A DNA stretch of 64,000 bases from Pedomonas sp051304405 (GTDB lineage Bacteria > Pseudomonadota > Alphaproteobacteria > Sphingomonadales > Sphingomonadaceae), in the NCBI RefSeq assembly GCF_051304405.1, contig NZ_JBPPGG010000002.1:434001-498000 (forward strand). Reading direction: 5' to 3'. Shown here in pieces: positions 37,095-46,030 of the stretch. Under the pieces are notes generated by a model. That model saw only the letters and a program-made list of their open reading frames with translations, ran no database searches and was not told the origin of the DNA. Positions within the stretch are counted from its first letter, which is position 1, and the number at the start of each line of letters is the position of its first letter. A program made the position numbers and the translations under genes.

Positions 37095-38083
37095 GGGCGG
37101 GCCGCCTTCCGGGAAGCGGCACACCGGGCCGCCATCTGGAGCGCAGCGATCATCGCGTCCGGCCGGGCAATGCCGCGCCCGGCGATGTTGAAGGCGGTGC
37201 CGTGGTCGGGCGAGGTGCGGACGATAGGCAGGCCAAGGGTCATGTTGACGCCCTGATCGAAATCCAGCGCCTTGACCGGGATCAGCGCCTGATCGTGGTA
37301 CATGCACAGCATCGCGTCATAGCGGGTGCGGATGTGGGGCGCGAACAGGGTGTCGGCGGAGAGCGGGCCCTCGGCGGTCCAGCCCCGGCGGCGCAGCTCC
37401 GCAACGGCGGGCGCGATCACGTCCCGGTCCTCAAGGCCGATGTGGCCGTCCTCCCCGGCGTGGGGGTTGAGGCCGGTGATGGCGAGGCGCGGCTCGGCGA
37501 TGCCGAAATCCTGCCGCAGCGCGCGGGCGGTCACCTCGGCGCGCTGGAGAATGAGGTCCGTCGTCAGCACCTCCGGCACGGCCCGCACCGGAATGTGGAT
37601 GGTCACCGGCACGGTGCGGACGCTGGGCCCGGCGAGCATCATCACCGCATCCTCCGGCGCGACGCCCGACCGCTCGGCAACGAATTCGGTCTGACCCGGC
37701 CAGGTGTAGCCCACGGCCTTGAGTTCCGCCTTGCTGACCGGCGCGGTGACGATCGCCGCCGTCTGGCCTTCCAGCGTCAGCGCCACCGCCGCTTCCAGCG
37801 CGGCGAAGGCGAGGGCGGCCCCGTCCCGGGTCGGTGCGCCGGGCGTCGCCTCGGCCAGCGCGCCCACGGGGAGGACGGGCAGGGCGCTCTCGAAGCAGTC
37901 AGCCGCCTCGGCGACGGACGCGACTGGGGCGACGGGCCCGTCCCAGACGGCGCGCAGCGGTGCTTCCGCCCCCAGGACGACAAAAGGCGAAAGGCCCGCG
38001 CTGTGGCGGGCCTCCCATGCCTTGGCGATCACTTCCGGGCCGACGCCCGCCGGATCGCCGATGCTGACGGCAAGCGGCTGCAC
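37091..38083 (-). CDS. pdxA: 4-hydroxythreonine-4-phosphate dehydrogenase
   Basis: This 330-residue NAD-dependent enzyme of pyridoxal 5'-phosphate synthesis oxidises 4-phosphohydroxy-L-threonine. The start PLAVSIGDPAGVGPEVIAKA is characteristic. Metal ligands lie in VTIHIPVRAVPE, YHDQALIPVKALDFDQGVN and RTSPDHGTAFNIAGRG. It is 10 bases downstream of surA and overlaps rsmA, the conserved proteobacterial order. Confidence 0.96.
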   Translation of the reverse strand: MQPLAVSIGDPAGVGPEVIAKAWEARHSAGLSPFVVLGAEAPLRAVWDGPVAPVASVAEAADCFESALPVLPVGALAEATPGAPTRDGAALAFAALEAAVALTLEGQTAAIVTAPVSKAELKAVGYTWPGQTEFVAERSGVAPEDAVMMLAGPSVRTVPVTIHIPVRAVPEVLTTDLILQRAEVTARALRQDFGIAEPRLAITGLNPHAGEDGHIGLEDRDVIAPAVAELRRRGWTAEGPLSADTLFAPHIRTRYDAMLCMYHDQALIPVKALDFDQGVNMTLGLPIVRTSPDHGTAFNIAGRGIARPDAMIAALQMAARCAASRKAARP

Positions 38084-38093
38084 GACCGTGCCC

Positions 38094-39413
38094 TTAACGG
38101 TAGTCGATGATCGCGTCGCGCCGCAGGTCGCGCAGGTAGCGCCGGGCCATCATCGACATGCGCTCCTCGTTGAGCTGGGCGTAAACCTCGTCGTAGGTGG
38201 GCAGCTTGGCCTCCTCGGCGTCGTCGCGGCCGCACAGGATGATGACGCGGGCGTCCTCCTCCGTGCCGAACGGGCGGGTGGCCTCGCCGACCTGAAGCCG
38301 CTCGAGGTGGGGAATGAGCCCCTGCGGGAACTCCCGCAGCTTCTGCGGCTCCGGCTCGTCGACCCGGCCGCCCAGGCTCTGGGCCAGCGCATCGGCCCGG
38401 CCGCAGCCGCCGCCGCGCGAGGCCTCGGTCGTCATGCGCTCCACCAGACGCTGCAACTCGGCCTCCGGGGCGTTCCGGTTGAGCGGCACGATGACCTGCT
38501 TGATGGTGAGCACCGAATCCAGCGGATCGGGCCCGAGAATCTTGCGCTTGTCGGAGACGGCGATGATGCTGAAGCCGCCCGGCACGCGGATGGGGTCGCT
38601 GATCTGGCCGACGGGCAGGTTCTTGACCACCTCCTGCAACGGCGCGGGCAGCTGCTCGGGCATCACATAGCCGAGGTCGCCGCCGACGGCCGCGGTCGAG
38701 GCTTCCGAGAACTGGCGGGCATAGGCGACGAAGGACGCGCCGCTGCGCACCTGCTTCAGGATCTGCTCCGCCGTGTTGCGGACGGCGGCCTCGTTCTCGG
38801 CGGTCGCGGACAGGAAGATCTCGCTGATGCGGTATTCTTCCTGGCCCTTGGAGGCTTCCAGCTTCTGGATGACCGCATCCACTTCCTCGTCGCCGATGGT
38901 GACGAACGGGGCGATACGGCGGCGCAGCACGCGCGACCAGGACATTTCCGCCTTGATCTGGGACTTCAACGTGTCCGCCGAAGAGCCGCTGGACTTGAGG
39001 AATTTGGCGAACTCCTCCGGCGTCTGATTGAAGTTCTGCGCGACGCGGGCGAAGGCGGCCTCGACCTCGGCCGGATCGACGGAGACATCATGCTGCTCGG
39101 CCTCCAGGATCTGGAGGCGCTCGTCGATCAGGTTGCGAAGCACCTGAACGCGCAGGCGATTCTTCTCGTCCTCGCCAATGCGTCCACCCGACGCGGCGAT
39201 CACCAGCGCCAGCCGGTGCTCCACGTCCAGATCGGTGATGATGCTGCCGTTCACGATGGCCGATGCCTTGCGAACGTTCGGGTCAGGCGGCCCGAACAGG
39301 CGGATGTCCACCGGAATCTCGCCGCCACCGGCGGCTCCAAGCGATTGGGCGGCGGCTGGCGTGGCCAGAACAGCCAGACACAGACCGAACAGCGAAAGTT
39401 TTCTCATCAGCAT
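38094..39413 (-). CDS. surA: Periplasmic chaperone/peptidylprolyl isomerase SurA
   Basis: This protein of about 439 residues has a signal peptide (LSLFGLCLAVLATPAAAQS). The N-terminal chaperone region (ASAIVNGSIITDLDVEHR and a helical core) is followed by parvulin-type modules: EYRISEIFLSATAEN...GGDLGYVMPEQLP is clear and a second, weaker one follows (LTIKQVIVPLN). SurA escorts beta-barrel proteins such as LptD to the BAM complex. Its gene lies 101 bases downstream of lptD. Starts 39413 (MLMRKL) and 39407 (MRKL) are equally possible. Neither has a good ribosome-binding site. Confidence 0.92.
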   Translation of the reverse strand: MLMRKLSLFGLCLAVLATPAAAQSLGAAGGGEIPVDIRLFGPPDPNVRKASAIVNGSIITDLDVEHRLALVIAASGGRIGEDEKNRLRVQVLRNLIDERLQILEAEQHDVSVDPAEVEAAFARVAQNFNQTPEEFAKFLKSSGSSADTLKSQIKAEMSWSRVLRRRIAPFVTIGDEEVDAVIQKLEASKGQEEYRISEIFLSATAENEAAVRNTAEQILKQVRSGASFVAYARQFSEASTAAVGGDLGYVMPEQLPAPLQEVVKNLPVGQISDPIRVPGGFSIIAVSDKRKILGPDPLDSVLTIKQVIVPLNRNAPEAELQRLVERMTTEASRGGGCGRADALAQSLGGRVDEPEPQKLREFPQGLIPHLERLQVGEATRPFGTEEDARVIILCGRDDAEEAKLPTYDEVYAQLNEERMSMMARRYLRDLRRDAIIDYR

Positions 39414-39514
39414 AGGCTGCCGGTTTACGTTACCCCGCGCACAGGCGCAACTGCCCTCCCGCCGAGACGTGCGATTCCCATGGCCATGTCGGGCCGGGCC
39501 AGGGCGCATCACGA

Positions 39515-41878
39515 TCAGCCGCCGCCCAGATTGCGCAGGGCGAAGCGGAAGAAGATGGTGGAGCCGCGCTGGAAGTCGCGGTCTTCGGTGAAGCGCCGCC
39601 GCCAGGTGACGGAGAAGCGGAAGCACTCGTCCTCGTAGGCGACGCCGACGCTGTGGCGGATGGGCTGGAAGCCGTCCGCGTCGCTCCGGGAACTCTGGCT
39701 CTTGCTGGTCAGGTCCAGAATGGTGGCGGCGTTGAGCGACCAGTAACGGTTCACCTGCACGCGGCCGCCCACGCGCAGCTCCTCCCGGTCCTCCAGGTCT
39801 TCCAGCAGGATGTCGCGGTTGAGGTTGGCGTAGCCGACGGTGAGGTAGGTCTTCTGCGTGCCGATGAAGGCGTCCAGCTCGCTGCGCCGGGGCGTCAGGC
39901 TGGCCTTGTCCAGGCGGAAGCGATAGACCACGTCGACGAAATTCCCCCAGCGCACGGAGGTGCGGCCGACGAAATCGGAGAATCGGCCGGACAGGCCCGA
40001 GCCCTTCGGGAACAGGTTGTTGCTGTCTTCCTCGCTCAGCCGGTAGCTCTGGCCCGCATCCGCCGTGATGGTGACGTTCCGCCCGGTCCACGACCAGCTG
40101 ACGCCGTAGGTGGCGCGGGTGCCGCTCTCCCACCGGTCGATGCCGGAGAAGCGGTTGAGGTCGAAGAGGTTGGTGTCCTCCAGGTCGAAGGCGCGGCTGT
40201 CCTCGTTCGGCACCACCCGGTTGCGGCCAGGCCCGGCGGCGACCACCTGGACGATGGGCGTCAGGGTCTGGAAGCCGCCGAAGCTGGGGCCCGCCAGCGG
40301 CCAGGAGAATTCGGCCGCCGCCAGCGGCAGAACCCGGCCGTGCCAGCCGTTCCGGCCCGCATAGGCGGCGTTGTCCGGGTCGTCGGCGTCGTTGACGTAA
40401 TAGGCGTCGCCGCGCACCAGACCGATCAGGCGGGTGATCTGGCCGCCCGGCAGCATCCACTGCTTCTGCCAGTCCGCCGTGGTGGAGACGCGGTAGGTGT
40501 CCATCGCCTTGGTGCGGACCAGCGACAGGGCATTGGCCCGGATGCCGAACTGGCCGAGGGCCGGGTCGACCGCCGAGGTCCAGCGGTAGTCCACATAGGG
40601 GAGGGCGATCGGCATCTCGCCGAAGCGGTCCGTCAGCCGCAGGCCCTGGAAGGCCCAGGTCTCCAGCGTCAGGTAGTCCCGGTCCCCGAAGTATTCGAGG
40701 CGGTAGCTGTTGCGCAGCACGTCGTCGTCGGTGATGTCATAGCGGCGCAGGAAGGTGTCGTCCGATGCCACCATGGTGTCGAAGCTGGAGCGCCAGCGCG
40801 CCGTGTGCTGCAACCGGCCGTTGGCATAGAAGTAGCCGCGGAAATCGTTGCCGCGGTTGACCTGCGTGACCGCGTCCTTCTCGTCGAAGTCGCGCGAGGC
40901 ATAGGTGCCGACGCCGCCGACGCGGATGGTGCCCGAGCCCACGTGCTGGCGGTATTCCAGCCCGAGGGTGGGGTTTTCCTCGGTGTAGAGGGTCGGCGTG
41001 ACGGTCAGGTCCCGGCTGGGCGAGATGCTCCACAGGTAGGGCGTGGCGAGGGACAGGCCGAGCGCCCGGCTCTGGGAGATGTCCGGCATCAGCAGGCCCG
41101 AGGCCTTGGTCACGTCCGGCGTCGAGTGGGACATGTAGGGCAGGTAGAGCAGCGGCACGTTCAGGAACTCGAACGTGGCGTGCCGGTAGGTGAGGCGCTT
41201 CTTCACCTCATCGTATTCCACCCGCAGCGCCTTGATGCGCCACAGCGGCCGCTCGCGGACCGAGCCCTCGGAGCACAGGTCGCAGGGGCTGTAGACCACG
41301 CGGTTGAGATCGGCGCGGCTCTCCTGCCGGGTGCCCCGGCTGGCGGCAAGGCGCGAGCCGTCCGTCAGCACCATCAGGATGTTGTCCACGACGCCCTGGC
41401 GCAGCGTGTCGGTCAGCTCCACCCGCTCGCCGGTGACGACATTGCCTTCCGCATCCACCAGCCGCACGTTGCCGCGCGCCTCAACGAAGCCGGTCTTGCG
41501 GTTGTAGACGATCTGGTCCGCGCTGACCCGGTCGCCCTCCCGCACCAGCACCACGTTGCCGGTGGCGGTGACCACCTCCGCGTCCACGTCGTAGTCCAGC
41601 TGGTCGGCCTCGAACAGGATCTCCCGGGAGGCCTCGGCCTCAGCGTCGTCCCTGGCCGGGGTACCCTTGGCCGGGTCAACCGGCTGGACGGTCCCGGGGG
41701 CCACGCGCTGCCCCGGCAGGGCCGGCCAGGCGGGCGTTGCGCCGGGCGCGGTCGGTTCCCGCCGGGGGTCGATCACCTGCGGGCTGCCGGATCCGGCGTT
41801 CCCCTGCACCTCCGGCGCGGCCCAGCCGGGCAGGGCAGTGGTCGTCGTCAGCAAAAAGAGCAGAAAGCGGACATGCAC
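39515..41878 (-). CDS. lptD: LPS-assembly outer-membrane protein LptD
   Basis: This protein of about 787 residues inserts lipopolysaccharide in the outer leaflet together with the lipoprotein LptE. After a signal peptide (VRFLLFLLTTTTALPGWAA) comes the periplasmic OstA/jelly-roll domain (about 90-200, ILFEADQLDYDVDAEVVTA, VRLVDAEGNVVTGERVEL). The rest is the 26-strand beta-barrel with YLPYMSHSTPDVTKASGLL and alternating aromatic strands. GTG 41878 is chosen because it begins the signal peptide. The frame is open to an ATG at 41971. It heads the surA-pdxA-rsmA run. Confidence 0.94.
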   Translation of the reverse strand: MHVRFLLFLLTTTTALPGWAAPEVQGNAGSGSPQVIDPRREPTAPGATPAWPALPGQRVAPGTVQPVDPAKGTPARDDAEAEASREILFEADQLDYDVDAEVVTATGNVVLVREGDRVSADQIVYNRKTGFVEARGNVRLVDAEGNVVTGERVELTDTLRQGVVDNILMVLTDGSRLAASRGTRQESRADLNRVVYSPCDLCSEGSVRERPLWRIKALRVEYDEVKKRLTYRHATFEFLNVPLLYLPYMSHSTPDVTKASGLLMPDISQSRALGLSLATPYLWSISPSRDLTVTPTLYTEENPTLGLEYRQHVGSGTIRVGGVGTYASRDFDEKDAVTQVNRGNDFRGYFYANGRLQHTARWRSSFDTMVASDDTFLRRYDITDDDVLRNSYRLEYFGDRDYLTLETWAFQGLRLTDRFGEMPIALPYVDYRWTSAVDPALGQFGIRANALSLVRTKAMDTYRVSTTADWQKQWMLPGGQITRLIGLVRGDAYYVNDADDPDNAAYAGRNGWHGRVLPLAAAEFSWPLAGPSFGGFQTLTPIVQVVAAGPGRNRVVPNEDSRAFDLEDTNLFDLNRFSGIDRWESGTRATYGVSWSWTGRNVTITADAGQSYRLSEEDSNNLFPKGSGLSGRFSDFVGRTSVRWGNFVDVVYRFRLDKASLTPRRSELDAFIGTQKTYLTVGYANLNRDILLEDLEDREELRVGGRVQVNRYWSLNAATILDLTSKSQSSRSDADGFQPIRHSVGVAYEDECFRFSVTWRRRFTEDRDFQRGSTIFFRFALRNLGGG

Positions 41879-41964
41879 GGACGGCAGCCTTCGTCGTTGG
41901 AAATCGGGCGTGTGTAAAGCACGGCCCGCACCCGAGTGCAACGGTGGGCGAAACAATCTGACCC

Positions 41965-42001
41965 CGTTCACCTTTGCTGAACGGCGATTGATCGCTATGT
42001 A
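41965..42001 (+). promoter_or_regulatory. Candidate pepA promoter with overlapping inverted repeat
   Basis: TTGCTG (41974-41979), a 16-base spacer and TATGTA (41996-42001) resemble a sigma-70 promoter. A perfect inverted repeat, CGTTCA-N7-TGAACG (41965-41983), covers the -35 and could bind a repressor. Confidence 0.4.
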
Positions 42002-42042
42002 CGCATCAGGTTGTCTTTGGACTTCAATCAGGGATTCTCTCC

Positions 42043-43548
42043 ATGAAGGTCTCTTTCGAAACGGCTGGTGCGCTCAAGAGCGGTGCACACGCCATTCTTG
42101 TTACTCAAGGTGCACTGCAAACCGGGACTGTCCAGTCCCTTGATGCGACGACGGGCGGGCAGGTGACGCGCGCGCTCCAGGCGAACCGTTTCAACGGCGA
42201 GACCGGGCAGGTGCTGGAGATCCTGGCGCCGTCGGGTCTGGAGGCCAGCCGCCTGCTGCTGGTGGGGCTGGGCGAGGCCGCCAGGGTCGGCGCGACGGAC
42301 CTGGAGAAGGCGGGCGGCACCCTCTATGCCCGCCTCGCAACCTCCGGCGAGACGGCGCTGACCATCGACGCCTCCAGCCTCGAGGGCGTGGGCGTCGAGG
42401 CGGGCGATGCCGCCGCGCGGCTGGCGGGGGGCGCACTGCTGCGCTCCTACCGGTTCGACCGCTATCGCACCAAGGAGCCTGCCTCCAAGAAGCCGACGCT
42501 TGAGACCCTGAGCGTCTGGACCGGCGACGCCGCCGGAGCCGAGAGCCGCTACGCCCGCTTCGCGGCGATCGCCGACGGCATCTTCTTCACCCGCGATCTG
42601 GTCTCCGAACCGGGCAACGTGATCTACCCCAAGTCCTTTGCCGAGCGGGCCCAGAGTCTGACGGCGCTGGGCGTGAAGGTGGAAGTGCTGGGCGAGGCGC
42701 AGCTGCGGGAGCTGGGCTTCGGCGCGCTCCTCGGCGTCGCCCAGGGCTCGGTCAACGAGCCGCAGGTGGTGATCCTCGAATATGACGGCACCGGCGGCGC
42801 GGGCGGCGACACCCCGCCGGTGGTGTTCGTCGGCAAGGGCGTGACGTTCGACACCGGCGGCATCTCCATCAAGCCCGCCGCCGGCATGGAGGGCATGAAG
42901 TGGGACATGGGCGGCGCCGGCGCCGTGATCGGCGCGGTGCGCGCGCTCGCCGCCCGCAAGGCCAGATGCCGCGTCGTCGGCCTGTGCGGCATGGTGGAGA
43001 ACATGCCCTCCGGCACCGCCCAGCGCCCCGGCGACGTGGTCAAGAGCTACTCGGGCCAGACCATCGAGGTCATCAACACCGACGCGGAAGGCCGCCTGGT
43101 GCTGTGCGACGTGATGGCCTACGCCCAGGACCGCTACAAGCCGAAGGTGCTCGTGGACCTCGCCACGCTCACCGGCGCGATGGTCATCTCCCTCGGCCAC
43201 GAATACGGCGGCATGTTCAGCAACGACGACACGCTTGCCGCCCAGCTGGACTCGGCGGGCAAGGCCACCGGCGACAAGCTGTGGCGCATGCCGATGGGCG
43301 ACGCCTACGACAAGCTCATCAACACGCCGATCGCGGACATGAAGAACGTGGGTCCGCGCGAGGCGGGCTCCATCACCGCCGCCCAGTTCCTGAAGCGGTT
43401 CGTGAAGGACGGCGTCGCCTGGGCGCACCTGGACATCGCCGGCATGGTGTGGTCCGACAAGGACACGCCGCTGTGGGAGAAGGGCGCAACCGGCTACGGC
43501 GTGCGCCTGCTCGACCAGTTCATCGCCGACAACTACGAAGCCCGCTAA
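42043..43548 (+). CDS. pepA: Leucyl aminopeptidase (M17)
   Basis: This 501-residue cytosolic di-metal aminopeptidase is hexameric in the family. The M17 signature NTDAEGRLVL is present, with metal and catalytic residues in GKGVTFDTGGISIKPAAGM and KWDMGGAGAV. The N-terminal macro-like domain covers about 1-170. It releases N-terminal residues in peptide turnover, and homologues also bind DNA. ATG 42043 is the expected start. holC follows 21 bases later, the conserved pepA-holC order. Confidence 0.96.
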   Translation: MKVSFETAGALKSGAHAILVTQGALQTGTVQSLDATTGGQVTRALQANRFNGETGQVLEILAPSGLEASRLLLVGLGEAARVGATDLEKAGGTLYARLATSGETALTIDASSLEGVGVEAGDAAARLAGGALLRSYRFDRYRTKEPASKKPTLETLSVWTGDAAGAESRYARFAAIADGIFFTRDLVSEPGNVIYPKSFAERAQSLTALGVKVEVLGEAQLRELGFGALLGVAQGSVNEPQVVILEYDGTGGAGGDTPPVVFVGKGVTFDTGGISIKPAAGMEGMKWDMGGAGAVIGAVRALAARKARCRVVGLCGMVENMPSGTAQRPGDVVKSYSGQTIEVINTDAEGRLVLCDVMAYAQDRYKPKVLVDLATLTGAMVISLGHEYGGMFSNDDTLAAQLDSAGKATGDKLWRMPMGDAYDKLINTPIADMKNVGPREAGSITAAQFLKRFVKDGVAWAHLDIAGMVWSDKDTPLWEKGATGYGVRLLDQFIADNYEAR

Positions 43549-43569
43549 GCTCCTGAGGTTGCAAAGACG

Positions 43570-44019
43570 ATGGCCGAGATCAGCTTCTACCACGTGACGC
43601 GGCAGGCGCCGTTGCAGGCGCTGGCGCGGCTCATGGAGAAGGTGCACGGCCAGAACCTCAGAACCGTGATCCGGGCAGGAAGCGAGGAGCGGGTGCGGGA
43701 GATAGACGCCTATCTCTGGACCTACAACCCGGCCTCCTTCCTGCCCCACGGCACGGACACCAGCCCATACCCCGAGGCCCAGCCGCTGTTCATCACCACG
43801 GGCACGGGCAACCCCAACGGCGCGACCGTCCTTGTCCTGATGGACAACGTGCTGCCCGAGACGGTAGAAGGCTTCGAGAGGGTGCTCTACCTGTTCGACG
43901 GACAGGACGAGGCCCAGACCCAGACCGCCCGCCAGCACTGGAAGACTCTCAAGGCGCAGGGCCATGGCCTGGCCTACTGGGAGCAGCAGGAAGGCGGCGG
44001 CTGGAAGCGCTCCGCCTGA
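43570..44019 (+). CDS. holC: DNA polymerase III chi subunit
   Basis: This 149-residue clamp-loader accessory protein links the clamp loader to SSB. The family pattern is seen in ISFYHVTRQAPLQALARLMEK, DAYLWTYNPASFLPHGT and RVLYLFDGQDEAQTQTARQHW. It directly follows pepA and precedes ndk, the usual proteobacterial neighbourhood. The length is normal. Confidence 0.93.
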   Translation: MAEISFYHVTRQAPLQALARLMEKVHGQNLRTVIRAGSEERVREIDAYLWTYNPASFLPHGTDTSPYPEAQPLFITTGTGNPNGATVLVLMDNVLPETVEGFERVLYLFDGQDEAQTQTARQHWKTLKAQGHGLAYWEQQEGGGWKRSA

Positions 44020-44163
44020 GCGGTGTTGCGTTGAATCGTCATTGAGTGCTGCGGATCGCCGCTGATCGTTGTGGGGCGCAACCGACCCATTGCGTTTTCA
44101 CCGCCCGGGCGATAGAGACGCGCAACTTCCCATCCTTAACGATTTCTCAACTGGAGTTTCCCC

Positions 44164-44586
44164 ATGGCGCTCGAACGCACCTTTTCGATCATCAAGCCGG
44201 ACGCAACCCGCCGCAACCTGACGGGCAAGATCAACGCCATGCTGGAAGACGCCGGCCTGCGGATCGTCGCCCAGAAGCGCGTGCGCCTGACCCGTGAACA
44301 GGCCGAGGGCTTCTACGCCGTGCACCGCGAGCGTCCGTTCTTCAACGACCTGGTCGAGTTCATGATCTCCGGCCCGGTGGTGCTCCAGGTGCTGGAAGGC
44401 GAGAACGCCGTCGCCAAGAACCGCGAGGTGATGGGCGCGACCAACCCGAAGGACGCCGCCGAAGGCACCATCCGCAAGACCTTCGCCGAATCCATCGAGG
44501 CGAACTCGATCCACGGCTCGGACAGCCCGGAGAACGCGGCGATCGAAATCGCCTACTTCTTCGCGCAGACGGAAATCGTCGGCTGA
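44164..44586 (+). CDS. ndk: Nucleoside diphosphate kinase
   Basis: This 140-residue enzyme balances NTP and dNTP pools by transferring the gamma phosphate through H117 in the motif NSIHGSDS. The N-terminus ERTFSIIKPDATRRNLTG and the nucleotide loop MGATNPKDAAEGTIRKTFA are complete. A tetramer or hexamer is usual. It is followed by a clear terminator. Confidence 0.97.
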   Translation: MALERTFSIIKPDATRRNLTGKINAMLEDAGLRIVAQKRVRLTREQAEGFYAVHRERPFFNDLVEFMISGPVVLQVLEGENAVAKNREVMGATNPKDAAEGTIRKTFAESIEANSIHGSDSPENAAIEIAYFFAQTEIVG

Positions 44587-44613
44587 CCCCGACGTTCCCC
44601 GCGCATGAACAGG

Positions 44614-44645
44614 AAGGGCCGGGCTCCACCGGCCCTTTTCTGTTT
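44614..44645 (+). terminator. Terminator after ndk
   Basis: AAGGGCCGG/CCGGCCCTT, a 9-bp perfect stem with a GCTCCA loop, is followed by TTCTGTTT. Confidence 0.85.
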
Positions 44646-44729
44646 GCAGGAAGATTCGCCTGATGCATTGAAGAAACCGAAGTGGCTTCGCGTTCATCTC
44701 TTCTGGGCAGCAGAAATGAGGAGGCCCCC

Positions 44730-45155
44730 ATGCGCGTGCTGGTTCTGGTGAAGGCGACGGAGTCGAGTGAACGCGGCGACATGCCGTCCGAGGAGTTGAT
44801 GCGGGAGATGAGCGCGTTCAACGAGGCGCTGCTCGACGCGGGCATTCTGCTGACGGGCGAGGGGCTGAAGCCCACATCGGCAGGAAAGCGGGTGGTGTTT
44901 GACGGCGCGTCCCGGGAAGTGATCGACGGCCCCTTCGCCGGGCCGAACAACCAGGTGGCGGGCTTCTGGATCTGGCAGGTGAAGGACATGGACGAGGCGC
45001 TGGAGTGGGTGAAGCGCTGCCCCAACCCGATGCCGGAGCGCTCGGAGATCGAGATCCGGCCGCTTTTCGAACTCAGCGACTTCGGTGACGCAATCCCCGA
45101 GGACGTGGCCAGACAGGAACGCCGGCAACACGAACGGCTGGCGGAACGCAAGTAG
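44730..45155 (+). CDS. YCII-related (DGPF domain) protein
   Basis: This 141-residue protein matches the DGPF/YCII family: MRVLVLVKATESSE, AGILLTGEGLKPTSAGKRV and the signature DGPFAGPNNQVAGFWIWQV, then MDEALEWVKRCPNP. The fold is ferredoxin-like. Members are often near ECF sigma factors, but none is present here and the function is unknown. ATG 44730 has GAGGAGG upstream. Confidence 0.88.
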   Translation: MRVLVLVKATESSERGDMPSEELMREMSAFNEALLDAGILLTGEGLKPTSAGKRVVFDGASREVIDGPFAGPNNQVAGFWIWQVKDMDEALEWVKRCPNPMPERSEIEIRPLFELSDFGDAIPEDVARQERRQHERLAERK

Positions 45156-45181
45156 CGTGCTTCTCGGTAGAGGGGGATAAT

Positions 45182-45299
45182 GCGAGGGTCGCGGACCCTC
45201 GCGCTCCCGATCGTTTTGCAGGGCCGCGTTTCCAGCGCCCACCGGGAACACGGCCGCTTGAAAGGAACGGGAGGTGCAGGAGGGGTAAGCCCCTCCTGC
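45182..45299. repeat. Intergenic palindromic element, copy F (complete)
   Basis: Hairpin 1 (45182-45202, GCGAGGGTC/GACCCTCGC) is followed by CTCCCGATCGTTTTGCAGGG and CCGCGTTTCC. After a short centre come GGGAACACGGCCGC, AACGGGAGG and hairpin 2 (45276-45299, GCAGGAGGGG/CCCCTCCTGC). This compact 118-bp copy is the best guide to the element. It lies between convergent genes. Confidence 0.75.
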
Positions 45300-45311
45300 A
45301 AAATACTTTCA

Positions 45312-45346
45312 TAAAACAAGAAAAAGGGCCGGAAAATCCGGCCCTT
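45312..45346 (-). terminator. Terminator of purM-purN
   Basis: On the minus strand a 9-bp stem, AAGGGCCGG/CCGGCCCTT, with an ATTTT loop runs into TTTCTTGTTTT. Confidence 0.85.
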
Positions 45347-45370
45347 GCTGCATCACCTTCAACCAAAACC

Positions 45371-46030
45371 TCACCCGCGCGGGGCCGGGTTCACCAGCGG
45401 CTGGGCGGTGGGTTTGGCGTCGCGGATGCGGGCGATCATGCCCTCGATTTCCACGCGGCCCTCGGCGATGAGGCGCACGGCTTCCGGGTAGATGCGGTGT
45501 TCCTGTTCGAGGATGCGGGCGGCGAGGGTGCCTGGGGTGTCGCCTTCCAGCACCGGCACGGCTGCCTGGGCAATGATCGGCCCTTCGTCCAGCTCGGGCC
45601 GCACGATGTGGACGGTGCAGCCCGCGATCTTGCAGCCGGCCTCGATGGTCCGCTCGTGGGTGTGAAGGCCCCGGAAGGCGGGCAGGAGCGACGGGTGGAT
45701 GTTGAGGATGCGGTCCGGCCACCGGTTGATGAACTCGGCGGAGAGCACCCGCATGAACCCGGCAAGGCAGACGATGTCCACCTCATGGCGGCGGAGCTGG
45801 TCGTCCACCGTGATGTCGAACGCCTCCCGGCTGGCGAAGCCGGTGTGGGAGATGACGATGGCCGGGATACCGGCGGCGCGGGCGTAATCCAGCCCTGCCG
45901 CCTGGCCCTTGTTGGAGATGACGCAGACGATCTCGGCCGGGTAGCCCGGCTGCTGCGTGGCATCGAGCAGCGCCTTGAAGTTGCTGCCCCGGCCGGAGAT
46001 CAGGACACCGATGCGGAGCTTACGCGTCAT
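45371..46030 (-). CDS. purN: Phosphoribosylglycinamide formyltransferase
   Basis: This 219-residue enzyme transfers formyl from 10-formyl-THF to GAR in purine synthesis. The catalytic triad N110, H112 and D148 is seen in ILNIHPSLLPAF and PELDEGPII. The N-terminus LISGRGSNFKALLDA binds phosphate. Its start lies 11 bases inside the end of purM, so the two are coupled. Confidence 0.96.
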   Translation of the reverse strand: MTRKLRIGVLISGRGSNFKALLDATQQPGYPAEIVCVISNKGQAAGLDYARAAGIPAIVISHTGFASREAFDITVDDQLRRHEVDIVCLAGFMRVLSAEFINRWPDRILNIHPSLLPAFRGLHTHERTIEAGCKIAGCTVHIVRPELDEGPIIAQAAVPVLEGDTPGTLAARILEQEHRIYPEAVRLIAEGRVEIEGMIARIRDAKPTAQPLVNPAPRG

